Positions 1 to 10,054 of a stretch of 64,000 bases of DNA are shown in pieces. The notes under the pieces were generated by a model. It was given only the letters and a program-made list of their open reading frames with translations. It made no database searches and had not been told where the DNA came from. Position 1 is the first letter of the stretch, and every line of letters starts with the position of its first letter. The DNA comes from Sphingobacterium daejeonense (GTDB lineage: Bacteria > Bacteroidota > Bacteroidia > Sphingobacteriales > Sphingobacteriaceae), in NCBI RefSeq assembly GCF_901472535.1, contig NZ_LR590470.1:3844001-3908000 (forward strand). The letters run 5' to 3'. A program made the position numbers and the translations under genes.

Positions 1-362
1 AAAATATTCGTCGGTGAATATTTTATGAATGGCCTAAAGTTTATAATCATGATAAAAATAACGAAATTATCTTAATCCTCTATGAATTAGCAACTTTTAC
101 TATTCTAGAAACAACATTGATGAATTTTTCAATAGTTCATAGAAAATGGTCAGCATAATTAAAAATGCTTAAAAGGATTTAGAGATGAATTAGATATTAT
201 AAAATGCAGGGTTATATAAGCATAATAATAAATAATTATTAACCTTTGATTAAACCCTTGAGTGCAAATTGGTAATCTGGCATCAATTTCCAATATTTCT
301 TTTGTAATTCTAATTAAATTGCTAAACTTGACATGTAAAAGCAAGAAATACACCTTATTACT
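1..362. other. A+T-rich intergenic start of window
   Basis: No convincing gene is visible. Positions 1-9 and 16-24 form a perfect 9-bp inverted repeat (AAAATATTC/GAATATTTT) with a six-base loop. It could be the end of a terminator for a gene outside the window, but it is very A+T-rich. A 64-codon open frame on the minus strand (159-353) has no recognisable signal, domain or codon pattern and is not annotated. Confidence 0.4.
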
Positions 363-950
363 ATGAGATTATTATCTTTTATTCTACTATTTTGGGTTCT
401 GAGCCCTTCCTTATCCGCTCAGACCTTACAGCAAAAACTTAAAACATCGCCTCTTGACAGCCAGTTTGTGTACTTAAACTTACAATCACGTAATCAAGAC
501 AAGGATTTTAAGATTATTCGAAAAACAAACCTCGACATTATCCGCCAGAATGTTAAGGATTCATTAAGCACTTACAAAAAGCAAATTTCAGAATTGAAGG
601 GCGATGCTTCATCGAGCGCCGGTAGTATTACTGGACTTCAAGATTCTGTAAAAAACTTGAGTGCAGCACTTGAACAAGAACAACAAAAAACAGATAGCAT
701 CTCCTTTTTAGGAATTCAGTTCTCTAAAAGTTCTTACCATATGATGGTTTGGATCATCATTGTGGTCCTTGCAATAGCCTTATTCGCAATCTTGGCAGCA
801 TTTAGAAAAGCTAAAGTGGATACCGATGAAAGTAAACATACTGTAGATGAACTTCAAGAAGAACTTCAATCTTTAAGAAAGAAATCTATGGAAAGAGAAC
901 AACAATTGAAACGCCAATTATTGGATGAACAGTTGAAAAGGAATTCGTAA
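363..950 (+). CDS. secreted/membrane coiled-coil protein of unknown function
   Basis: I do not recognise a characterised family. The 195-residue product starts with a typical signal peptide (hydrophobic residues 3-18, likely cleavage after SAQ at about residue 20). A polar, partly helical stretch (50-112) with many Lys, Gln and Glu follows, then one clear transmembrane helix (127-147) and a charged coiled-coil tail (155-195). The tail should lie in the cytoplasm. This layout resembles small Bacteroidota envelope proteins of unknown role. No catalytic motif is visible. The gene stands alone; a heptamer repeat array begins directly after its stop codon and a strong terminator follows at 1157. 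Confidence 0.75.
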   Translation: MRLLSFILLFWVLSPSLSAQTLQQKLKTSPLDSQFVYLNLQSRNQDKDFKIIRKTNLDIIRQNVKDSLSTYKKQISELKGDASSSAGSITGLQDSVKNLSAALEQEQQKTDSISFLGIQFSKSSYHMMVWIIIVVLAIALFAILAAFRKAKVDTDESKHTVDELQEELQSLRKKSMEREQQLKRQLLDEQLKRNS

Positions 951-951
951 A

Positions 952-1053
952 GAGATATGAGATGTGGGATGTGGGATGTGAGATAGAAAACGTGAGAGAG
1001 AGGTTAGACATAAGTCTTTAGACATTAGACGTTAGACATAAGACATTAGACAT
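952..1053 (+). repeat. tandem heptamer arrays (AGATRTG, then AGACATT type)
   Basis: Positions 952-984 hold consecutive 7-bp units of the type AGATATG/AGATGTG (with GGATGTG variants). Positions 1004-1053 hold units AGACATA, AGACATT, AGACGTT, interrupted once by AAGTCTTT. Both types fit the consensus AGAYRTN and run in the same direction. The array starts immediately after the stop codon of the preceding gene. Similar arrays occur at six further places in the window. Confidence 0.85.
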
Positions 1054-1062
1054 GGCATAGTC

Positions 1063-1138
1063 TTTAGAAAAAGCAAATTTGGTATGGCTAAAATCTTATA
1101 CTTTAGAAAGGCAGCTTTGGTATGGCTAAAGCCTTATT
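1063..1138 (+). repeat. two-copy direct repeat of about 37 bp
   Basis: Copy one spans 1063-1099 and copy two 1102-1138. Both share TTTAGAAA, TTTGGTATGGCTAAA and TCTTAT/CCTTAT in the same order and spacing, with a few substitutions. The repeat lies between the heptamer array and the terminator and codes for nothing evident. Confidence 0.7.
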
Positions 1139-1156
1139 AAAAGGAATGATATAGGA

Positions 1157-1186
1157 GTAGGTTCGGTAACGAACCTACTTTTTTTT
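1157..1186 (+). terminator. rho-independent terminator
   Basis: A perfect 9-bp stem (GTAGGTTCG/CGAACCTAC) with a four-base loop is followed by eight T. It ends transcription of the gene at 363-950. Confidence 0.85.
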
Positions 1187-1249
1187 GGCGGAGGTGTAAC
1201 AATAAATGTATAATAGGTACTAATTGATTGATAACTTGGACCATTTATT

Positions 1250-2167
1250 ATGCTAAATAATTATTTTAAACTTCAGTATCGGATAATCTCTAGAAGTTTT
1301 GAAGAATTTGGCTTCAACAAATATCTTCTGGTACCTGTTATTTTAGCGTTTTATATCTCCCTCTTCTATTTTATTTCCTTATCTCCAAGCTGGGGAGTTT
1401 ATTTAGTTAGTTTATTGAACTTTCAATGGTTGTTTGCACTTTCGGGATTTAATAGAAATGAGTTTTTAAGAAATACGTTCGAAACTAAAGACTTTCATTT
1501 CATTCGGCTATTGGAAAATTTTACTGTCAGCATTGGGACCATAATCGTCATAACCATCTCGGATAATTACCTTTTAGTGGGAATACTTTTGGCACTTTGC
1601 GTATTATTTGTTTTTATTTCAACAAACAGCATTTGGTCCAACAGAATCCCAACACCATTTACCAGAAAGCCATTTGAATTTATAATTGGCTTTCGAAGCA
1701 CTTGGCTTTTAATTGTTTTATTGTACAGTATTGCGGTTATCGGATTGGTCTATAACAATCAGAACCTCGCTTTAGTTAGTATGTTTGTCATTTGCCTCTG
1801 CAGTGCATTTTATTATCAGGAACCAGAACCATATATGATTTTTTGGAACCAGGACCGGAAACCCGTAGAATTTATATGGTATAAAATTAAACGAGGAATT
1901 ATCCAATTAAGCATTTTGTTGATTCCGCTGGTAATCCTCCAAATACTTTTCTTTCCTTCAGAATTATACAAGCCAATCCTTGTATGGGGATTAGGCATCT
2001 TGTTGATTCCATTTACCATCAGTTTAAAGTATGCTGCATATCCCGAAAAAGTTGGGATTTCAGAAGGCATTATATTAGCTTTATGTTTAGCTTTCTACCC
2101 CTTAATCTTAGCAATTATACCCTATTATTATTTTAAAGCGATTGCAAACCTTAAGAAAATATCATGA
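1250..2167 (+). CDS. ABC transporter permease (ABC-2-like membrane protein)
   Basis: The 305-residue product consists almost entirely of hydrophobic segments. I count about eight to nine likely transmembrane helices, starting near residues 25-50, with short charged loops and no signal peptide or enzymatic motif. Its stop overlaps the start of the next gene by four bases (ATGA), and that gene is an ABC ATPase. This makes it the membrane partner of a small two-gene exporter. The family resembles uncharacterised Bacteroidota ABC-2-type permeases; the substrate cannot be read from the sequence. Confidence 0.7.
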   Translation: MLNNYFKLQYRIISRSFEEFGFNKYLLVPVILAFYISLFYFISLSPSWGVYLVSLLNFQWLFALSGFNRNEFLRNTFETKDFHFIRLLENFTVSIGTIIVITISDNYLLVGILLALCVLFVFISTNSIWSNRIPTPFTRKPFEFIIGFRSTWLLIVLLYSIAVIGLVYNNQNLALVSMFVICLCSAFYYQEPEPYMIFWNQDRKPVEFIWYKIKRGIIQLSILLIPLVILQILFFPSELYKPILVWGLGILLIPFTISLKYAAYPEKVGISEGIILALCLAFYPLILAIIPYYYFKAIANLKKIS

Positions 2168-2838
2168 TTGAAATCATTAATCTATCCAAATCCTATGGTT
2201 CTAAACAGGTTTTGAACAATATCAATATTCGATTTGATTCAGGGAAGATTTATGGAATCGTGGGTGAGAATGGCGCTGGGAAAACCACACTATTCCGATG
2301 CCTCGCTGAACTTGAAGATTATGATGGCCATATTCAGTCAGATGAACAAAACCTGAAAGGTAAGCTGGGCTTTCTTACCTCTGAACCTTACTACCTCCCA
2401 AAAATAACTGGAGAAGAACATATCTATCTGTTGACAGATGCCCGCAAAGTAAAAGTGGATAACTTAACCGAACGAAATATCTTTCAACTTCCCCTAAAAG
2501 AATATGTCTCCAACTATTCAACAGGTATGAAAAAGAAATTAGCAATTACTGCTGTTCTTCTTCAAAAGAATGAATACTTCATTTTTGACGAACCCTTCAA
2601 TGGGATTGATCTAGAAAGTTCTATCATCTTCAGTGCTATACTTAAAAAGTTGAAAGAACTTGGGAAGACCGTAATCATCTCTTCGCATATCTTTTCTACG
2701 CTTAAAGACTCTTGCGATTATATCTACAAAATCGAAGAGGGTACGCTTTCATCCCCTTTTGCCAAGGAATCTTTTGATGAGTTGGAAGATGAAATGAGGC
2801 AGAAAATCTTGATGAAAGATATCGGGAAGATTCTATAA
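2164..2838 (+). CDS. ABC transporter ATP-binding protein
   Basis: A complete single ATPase domain of 224 residues. Visible motifs are Walker A GENGAGKTT (34-42), a signature YSTGMKKK (118-125, a degenerate LSGGQ as in ABC-2 exporters), Walker B YFIFDEP (138-144), and the switch histidine in SSHIF (about 178). It lies in the cytoplasm and should drive the preceding permease, to which it is translationally coupled by a four-base overlap. ATPases with the STGMKKK signature commonly serve drug, lipid or peptide exporters, but no substrate can be assigned. Confidence 0.88.
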   Translation: MIEIINLSKSYGSKQVLNNINIRFDSGKIYGIVGENGAGKTTLFRCLAELEDYDGHIQSDEQNLKGKLGFLTSEPYYLPKITGEEHIYLLTDARKVKVDNLTERNIFQLPLKEYVSNYSTGMKKKLAITAVLLQKNEYFIFDEPFNGIDLESSIIFSAILKKLKELGKTVIISSHIFSTLKDSCDYIYKIEEGTLSSPFAKESFDELEDEMRQKILMKDIGKIL

Positions 2839-2874
2839 AATTTTTAGACTCTCCTTCCTATCTCAGTCGTACCT

Positions 2875-2997
2875 TGTTCCACTCTCCGTCCTCTTTCGTT
2901 CGGACCTCGTTCGGACCTTGTTCGGGTGTTTTCCGAAGAAGCTCCGAACAAGGTCCGAAGGAGGTGCGAACAAGAGACGAACGAGAGTAGAAGGAGA
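2875..2997. repeat. G+C-rich compound inverted repeat
   Basis: A perfect 16-bp inverted repeat (2910-2925 against 2944-2959) is built from CGGACCTTGTTCGG and its complement. The left arm continues outward as imperfect direct copies of TTCGGACCTCG/TTCGGACCTTG, and the right arm mirrors them with GGTGCGAACAAG and GACGAACGAG. The whole block could fold into a long hairpin. It is clearly richer in G+C than its surroundings and lies between convergent genes. It is followed at once by a heptamer array. Confidence 0.75.
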
Positions 2998-2999
2998 AC

Positions 3000-3064
3000 T
3001 AGATGTGAGATGTGAGATGTGGGAAATGAGATATGAGATGTGTGATGGGAGATGTGAGATTTTT
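3000..3064 (+). repeat. tandem heptamer array (AGATGTG type)
   Basis: About nine units of AGATGTG/AGATATG with occasional variants (GGGAAATG, TGTGATGG) follow each other with a 7-bp period. Open frames crossing this block show a matching seven-residue periodicity on both strands and should not be taken as genes. Confidence 0.85.
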
Positions 3065-3150
3065 GATGTTGGGAGACTGGTTGAGGAAAAGACAGGTTTT
3101 ATTTTATTAGGGAATTGGTGTTCTATTGATAATGGTAAAATCACTGGAAC

Positions 3151-3182
3151 AAAAAAAGCAGCAATCCTGAGATTACTGCTTT
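3151..3182 (-). terminator. terminator of the M14 gene pair
   Basis: On the minus strand the stem AAAGCAG.AATC/GATT.CTGCTTT with loop TCAG is followed by a run of T (the A-run 3151-3157 on the plus strand). It lies 35 bp after the stop codon of the gene ending at 3217. Confidence 0.75.
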
Positions 3183-3216
3183 GGTTATTAATCGATTTTT
3201 AAATTGTTGCGAATGT

Positions 3217-4998
3217 TTAGGATTTGTTTTCTGAGTCTTTAAGCGGATATTCGAGATACCCACCTTTAGGGCTGTCGATAATGACTTTTGCTGAATTTGG
3301 ATTGCCTTTTACAATCCATCTAACTTTTACAGCGCTCATTCCGTCGATGGTTGGGATTTCGATTTGCTGAGGTTTGAACTTCTGTTCTTTGGTTTCATTG
3401 AAATCACTGTTCAAGACTTGCATTCCTGTCACTACTTGGGCACCTTCCAAACGGATATGATTTGGTCTTTCAATCTTGAAATTTACATCATGGTCCGAAT
3501 GCGTAGGGACAATCCTACTGTTCCATACCGTTGCATTCACTTCATATAGGTTACCACCCAAGGATTTGATGTTTGACTCAAGGACTTCAAGTTTAGGCAT
3601 GTGATAGGCATGATAAATGGTAAAAGCAGCATTTCTATGCGCTTCTTCCATCAATAAGAAGCCAGGGTGATTTCTCCGTATAATTTTTCTTGGCTCCTCC
3701 GATTTCAATTTTTCCATATTGCGGATGATCGAATTCTTTCCAAGGCACATAAGCATCACCAAACATCAGCAATCTATCAAATTCATAGTATTCATCGCTC
3801 TGTCTTAGGCCGCCTTCGCTTTTTTCATTAAAAAGTTTGTAGGTTGTCATCAACTCATTCGAGAAAGTGAAGATCCCACGTGTAAGTGCCAAGAAGTCGA
3901 TTTCTCCACCGAATACGGTATAGAGATCTTTGTGTATCACGATATAATCATAGCCTGGCAGCATTTTCTCACCGGTTTTGCCGAGGGCATCATATACTTG
4001 TACATCTTTTCTAGAATAGAATTTCTCATCGTCAGCCGCACCTGGTCCGCGCAAGATCATTCCACCATAATTGTGATAAGATTGAGCACCTGCTATGTTG
4101 GGATGGGAGTAGATAAAATTCTTGACTGCTTGGGTTTCTGGCAAAGTTCCAGGATAATATAATGCTCCACCTTGTACATAATTTGGCTGCCAATTCCATC
4201 CCCAATCGCGGTTAGGGTCATAAGTTCCCGTGATGTCTTCATTTACGAGTCCGTCGCCATCGTTGTCAATTCCTTCGAATCCCAACATTTCATATTCGCC
4301 TACTTCTCCGGGTTTGGCCATGATCATACGATTTGGATTATCGGGATCGATTTTGAATCTTCCTGTTTTAGACTTGCGTCGCATCATGACAATTTCGCCG
4401 TCACCATCCAAATCATCGTATAAGTCTTCTGCTACCAATCCATCACCATCATTGTCAAATGGTCTTCGACCCGTTCGTGAGGAATGCATGGTATTGGGGT
4501 TGTAAATAAAGTATTCTCGAGAATCAGGGTTAATAGTTGGGGCAATATAGAATACTTTGTCTTTCAGCAATTCTTTGATAAAAGGAACATTATTGAAGTT
4601 TTCGACCAAGTACCAAGCGGTATACATGGATATTTCAGAACCTTGCAGCTCATTGGCATGTATATTTCCATCGATCCACATGGCTGGTTTTCGGTCCGCT
4701 TTTCCTTCCCTGAAATCAGTAACCGTTAATACAAATATATCCCGACCTTCATAACTTTTGCCGATAGATTCATATTTGACAAGATCTGGATAAGCTTTTT
4801 GCAGGTCTTTGTAGAACTGTTCCATTTGTTTGAGGTCATGATAGCGGCTCCAATTCATTGGAACTTTAGGATTTGAGGGCGAACCAATGGCTCTCAGTCC
4901 TGAAATTTCTTTTCCTGCATCCTCGTTTTTCTTTTGAGCAAAAACTGCCGAAACACTAAGTGCTAAGGCAAGGGATAATATTTATAGGATAATCTCAT
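3217..4998 (-). CDS. M14 family zinc carboxypeptidase, secreted (frame broken twice)
   Basis: This is a peptidase M14 (carboxypeptidase A-like) of about 590 residues. The start at 4998 gives a signal peptide (LSLALALSVSAVFAQ) after one frame repair near 4980; a shorter start at 4858 would lose it. Zinc-binding HxxE is seen in IHANELQGSE, the third ligand in QSYHNYGG, and the likely catalytic glutamate in FTFSNEL. Between them lie repeated calcium-type loops (DNDGDG, DLDGDG). A C-terminal region (from 3665 down) with the HRNAAF motif continues in a second frame; the break is near 3664. Periplasmic or secreted cleavage of C-terminal residues is expected. The gene follows its paralogue at 5019 by 20 bp. 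Confidence 0.8.
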
Positions 4999-5018
4999 TT
5001 CTTAGCAAATTTTATAGG

Positions 5019-6652
5019 TTAATATCTAATGTTTTTTTCTCCGGCTGTTGGGCATCCTACGATGAGTTTTATTTTGCCTTTCCCTTTTACTAACCAAGAG
5101 AACGTGTTTGATGCACCGGCCTGTAGTGTTGGGTATAGTTGCAACCTCTTGCCACTCAGGAAGGATTGATTTTTTCTGCAATTCCATTATAGACTTCATT
5201 TTGGAGACATGTTTTATTTTATCTGCAATTTCTGGATATACAGGCATCGCTCCGGTATTGAAGACTTTCACTTCGATTCTATAGATATCATCGCCAAGGT
5301 TAGTTACTTTAGGTGCTGAGAATTCCAAGGACGCCAGCGAGCGGGTCAATTCGACTACAAAATCGGCATGCATTTTACCAGCATTTTCTAGCATGGCAAT
5401 TGGAGGGTTGTTTTTCAAATCTTTCGACCAATCCACCAACTTCGACTTCTTGATTGGGGAAATCGGGATGATTTACTTTTGCCCAAGGCAGGATTGCGCC
5501 TTGAACGCCTTGATTTTTCACCCAATTTACAAATCTATCAGAGTTCTTGTTTCCAGGGTTTTTAGGTGCGGCATCTTTATTTATTGGGTTTTTACTGGAG
5601 TCAGATGTTGTTGGGATCCACCATGATGGAGTCACGAAGCTGAATTTTCCGGTATGATAATAACAGTTGGGGAGAAATTTCCTTTTCCTTGCTGCATCTT
5701 AGGAGCTTCGCCAAGAGGTTTCACAGCATCATTATAGATTTTACTTACAAATGCGGATACTTGCGCGTCATTGTTGGTCCACGATTTCACAATTCTTTCG
5801 GAGGCTTTCCTTTGATCAAATTGTTCAGGCACAGACAGGTTGTTTTGGAGACCAAAATGCAGGACAGCGGCAATTTGTGGGTTATCGAAAATCAGATCGA
5901 TGATTGCACGAGTTTCCGGTTCAGATGCAGCATAGTCACCTGTTTTCGGATTCAAAGAAAGGGTAATCGAAAGTAAAGTTTTTATCAATATTAACTCCAG
6001 ACTTGTCATCTTCGGAGAATTTACCGTCTTGATCCAAGTCACGACCTTCGCTATAAAGTTCAAAAGAACCAGATTCGCCTTTATTTCTTTCCGCCAACAT
6101 CAAGTAATCTGGATTACTTGCATGTTCTTTATAAGGACCTGCTGGAGATTTTATTCTCATTTGAGAGATCACACCATCATTATTTAAGTCGGCTTCAGGA
6201 TCTTCATCGATTCTTCCATCGCGGTCATTGTCGATTGTTCTGGCGTTTCCAGAAGTCAATGAGGCTGCAGTAGAATTTCTTTTATAGGCATCTACATTTA
6301 AAACAGGTATAATCCAGATTGATTTATTTGCTAGGATCTGGTTTAATTGATCTGCAGGTAATGCAAGGATATGTTTTGCAACATTCAAGGAGTTAATAAC
6401 TCCAGCCGGGTGTTTCCCATCAATTCCTGCTACGATCAACAAAGTTGGTTTCGCAGTTTTATCGTTTTGGATTTTCAGAAGCGGAATATCTTCAGCAGCA
6501 TAGCTTTTACCGACGGTAGTTTTTTCAACGAGTTTATTAGCAGCTACATCTTGAATTTGTTTCTTCAATGCTTCATAATTGGGGTAGTTCCATTGAGCAT
6601 TTACAAAAAACGGCATACCGCAGCAGAGCAGCGCAATAATCCAATATTTCAT
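5019..6652 (-). CDS. M14-like peptidase homologue lacking catalytic glutamates (frame broken four times)
   Basis: A secreted M14-fold protein with signal peptide MKYWIIALLCCGMPFFVNAQ. The protein continues through four single-base indels near 5952, 5670, 5431 and 5139 and ends in the shared C-terminal motif GASNTFSWLVKGKG. The zinc motif HxxE of the family reads HPAG here, and the region of the catalytic glutamate reads FSFVTPSWW instead of FSNEL; only the two histidine positions (GKHPAG, VLHFG) remain. It also carries calcium-type loops (DNDRDG, DLNNDG, DLDQDG). It is therefore probably not an active carboxypeptidase and may bind peptide or partner its neighbour, 20 bp downstream. The absence of the glutamates does not depend on the frame breaks. 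Confidence 0.72.
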
Positions 6653-6729
6653 ACAATTAGGTGTTAGTTCGGCACTAAACTAACTAATTAGCTGAAAAAT
6701 AAAAAGGTATTAAGCAGGTAATAAATTTG

Positions 6730-7857
6730 TTATTTTCTATTTTGCCAATAATCGTAGAATTTTCTGAATGCCTCCTGCCAATATATGGCACCGTGTTTTC
6801 CTTCATTTTCAATCACTAACTGTAATTTTCCGTCAAAATGTTCCTCCATCCAGGCAAAGTATTTTTCTAGATCAAGTTTCATATTATTACTTGAATCCAT
6901 CATTCTGAATCTACGTTCCTTGTCGCCTATATAGAAATAGAATTCTTGTTTTTTACGTTCTTCGGTTTTTTCCTTCAATTTCTTAGTTGCGTATTCATAC
7001 AGATTTTCTTCATCCATCCATATGGATGGTGAGAATGATGCTAATGTTCCAAAAACGGATGGATATTTTAATCCGGCATATAGGGTTAATAACCCGCCAA
7101 TAGAACTACCTACCATGGCAGTATTTGCAGGATCAGACAATGTCCGGTAGTTTTTGTCTACAAATGGTTTTAATGTTTTTACGATATCTTCCAAATATGC
7201 CCAGCCTTGCGCTTTTTCAGAACCATGTCCTGCAGTGACCAAATATTCCTGTTGACGAAGTTCATAAGTTTTGGCGTGGTCAATAGCAATAACAATTGAT
7301 GATTTGTCTGCTTCATCGAGTGTTTCATCCACCATCCATTCTACGGGACCTGATTTATCGATGGAGATTGCCTCATCGAATAAATGCTGTCCATCATGCA
7401 TGTAGATTACTGGAAATTTATCGTCAGTTGATGAATATCCTTTTGGGAGATAAATCATTACTTTCCTATATACATTCAATTCTGGGAAGAAGAAATGATC
7501 ATCTAATATATTGACCTGTTTTGATGCTGTTGATTTTGGGAATTGGTCACGCCAGGCTTCAATTGTAAGATCAATTTCAGTGTCTTTTTGGATTTTTTCC
7601 ACAAAGGCTGGTTCTAATTTGCCATCTTTTGTGGAAGACAGGGTATTCCAATCCCCTCTGGTTAGTTTAAGCTCCAGGTCTCCAGACTTTATCTCTCCAA
7701 GATCGAATACAATATGTTCTCCTTTTTCAGGGATTTTTCCAACATATACCTGTTCCTCCCAATTATTGAAAGTTCCAGTTAGATATAATGAATCTCCGAT
7801 AAAGCTTTCGGAATTATTTAGGATATTGACTTTGACTAGATGGGTTGTTTTCGACAT
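6730..7857 (-). CDS. esterase of the enterochelin-esterase/esterase D type with N-terminal carbohydrate-binding-like domain
   Basis: The 375-residue protein begins without a signal peptide. Residues 5-100 resemble a starch-binding/CBM20-like beta domain (LYLTGTFNNWE). From about residue 115 comes an esterase-D alpha/beta-hydrolase fold: YLPKGY, the MHDGQHLFD oxyanion segment, nucleophile serine in GSSIGG, and a C-terminal histidine in GKHGAIYW. The family hydrolyses ester bonds of siderophores, xylan-linked acids or acyl sugars. The substrate is not readable here. The gene is next to the M14 pair on the same strand, 77 bp upstream of it, and could share a transcript. Confidence 0.8.
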   Translation of the reverse strand: MSKTTHLVKVNILNNSESFIGDSLYLTGTFNNWEEQVYVGKIPEKGEHIVFDLGEIKSGDLELKLTRGDWNTLSSTKDGKLEPAFVEKIQKDTEIDLTIEAWRDQFPKSTASKQVNILDDHFFFPELNVYRKVMIYLPKGYSSTDDKFPVIYMHDGQHLFDEAISIDKSGPVEWMVDETLDEADKSSIVIAIDHAKTYELRQQEYLVTAGHGSEKAQGWAYLEDIVKTLKPFVDKNYRTLSDPANTAMVGSSIGGLLTLYAGLKYPSVFGTLASFSPSIWMDEENLYEYATKKLKEKTEERKKQEFYFYIGDKERRFRMMDSSNNMKLDLEKYFAWMEEHFDGKLQLVIENEGKHGAIYWQEAFRKFYDYWQNRK

Positions 7858-8028
7858 AATGAATTCTTCAAAGAAGTGCTTGAATTAGTGGACTTCCCTA
7901 AAGATAACAAAAAGTGACAATGAGTTATTATTGTACTTAAAAAGGATAAATTTTGGCATAAAATAGTAACAAAAGAGGCATGCTGAAACATTAAATAAAA
8001 AAATTGAAATTAAATATTGATATCCCTT
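7858..8028. other. divergent intergenic region
   Basis: Spacer between the esterase (minus) and atpD (plus). Apart from the atpD promoter at its right end I see only A+T-rich sequence. No hairpin or small reading frame stands out. Confidence 0.5.
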
Positions 8029-8058
8029 TTGGTTTTAATAAGATAAAACTTATTTTTG
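8029..8058 (+). promoter_or_regulatory. Bacteroidota-type promoter of atpD-atpC
   Basis: TTG at 8029-8031 (within TTTTGG), a 19-bp spacer, and TATTTTTG at 8051-8058 fit the -33/-7 consensus TTG-N19-TAnnTTTG of the Bacteroidota housekeeping sigma factor. Start of transcription would be near 8065, giving a leader of about 60 bases. Confidence 0.65.
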
Positions 8059-8124
8059 CATTCCGAAATAGAGGATGTAAAAGTTCTGTATTTAAATTGA
8101 TTAATAAATTTTAGTCCCTATAAT

Positions 8125-9630
<1,506 letters not shown>

Positions 9631-9633
9631 TGT

Positions 9634-9740
9634 CAGATATGAGATATTAGATATGAGATATGAGACTTTTTGCTAATCGCAACAAGTCTCATATTTTAAA
9701 ACATGATCTCAAATCTCACATCTCACATCCCACATCTCAA
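9634..9740 (+). repeat. opposed heptamer arrays with hairpin between atpD and atpC
   Basis: Left array 9636-9667 (AGATATG, AGATATT units) and right array about 9703-9737 (reverse-oriented CATCTCA units) face each other. Their inner ends form a perfect 10-bp stem ATATGAGACT/AGTCTCATAT (9658-9667 and 9685-9694). The structure lies inside the atpD-atpC transcript, starting three bases after the atpD stop. Confidence 0.85.
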
Positions 9741-9745
9741 TTCAA

Positions 9746-9994
9746 ATGAAATTAACAATCATAACTCCAGACAAATTAGCATACGAGGGTGATGTAACAG
9801 CTGTTACAGTTCCTGGATCGGCGGGTTCTTTTCAGATTCTGAAGGACCACGCGGCTATTGTGTCTACGCTAGAAGATGGTAAAGTCATTATTAAGAATAA
9901 TAATGACGAGCAAGTCATTATTATTAAAGGTGGTGTCGTAGAAGTAAAGGACAACAATATCATCGTTTTAGCAGAAGGAATTGCCGAAGAATAG
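9746..9994 (+). CDS. atpC: F1F0 ATP synthase epsilon subunit, short form
   Basis: An 82-residue epsilon subunit with the family N-terminal beta-sandwich: KLTIITPDKLAYEGDV, VPGSAGSFQILKDHAA, and GGVVEVKDNNIIVLAE. The C-terminal helical hairpin of the long E. coli-type protein (about 135 residues) is absent. That helix pair inhibits ATP hydrolysis in other bacteria, so inhibition by this route is not possible here. Short epsilons are usual in Bacteroidota. The gene follows atpD by 115 bp of repeat sequence and is followed by a terminator. Confidence 0.93.
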   Translation: MKLTIITPDKLAYEGDVTAVTVPGSAGSFQILKDHAAIVSTLEDGKVIIKNNNDEQVIIIKGGVVEVKDNNIIVLAEGIAEE

Positions 9995-10015
9995 ATAGAT
10001 AAAATAAAAGATAAT

Positions 10016-10054
10016 GTAGCCCTTAAAACTCCAAGTTCTAAGGGCTATTTTTTG
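10016..10054 (+). terminator. terminator of atpD-atpC
   Basis: TAGCCCCTTA and TAAGGGCTA pair with a one-base bulge around a loop of about 14 bases. TTTTTT follows. Confidence 0.8.

Noticed and set aside
159-353. 64-codon minus-strand open frame at the window start
   Set aside because: No domain, poor codon pattern and no promoter; expected by chance in A+T-rich DNA.
952-1053. CRISPR array
   Set aside because: Units are only 7 bp, directly adjoining and without unique spacers, and no cas genes are present.
2863-3202. Open frames on both strands over 2863-3202
   Set aside because: They translate the 7-bp repeats and the G+C-rich inverted repeat, giving a seven-residue periodicity with no domain. 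The periodicity comes from the DNA repeat.
7511-7888. Long open frame antisense to the esterase gene
   Set aside because: It is a shadow of the minus-strand gene, with no domain and no start context.
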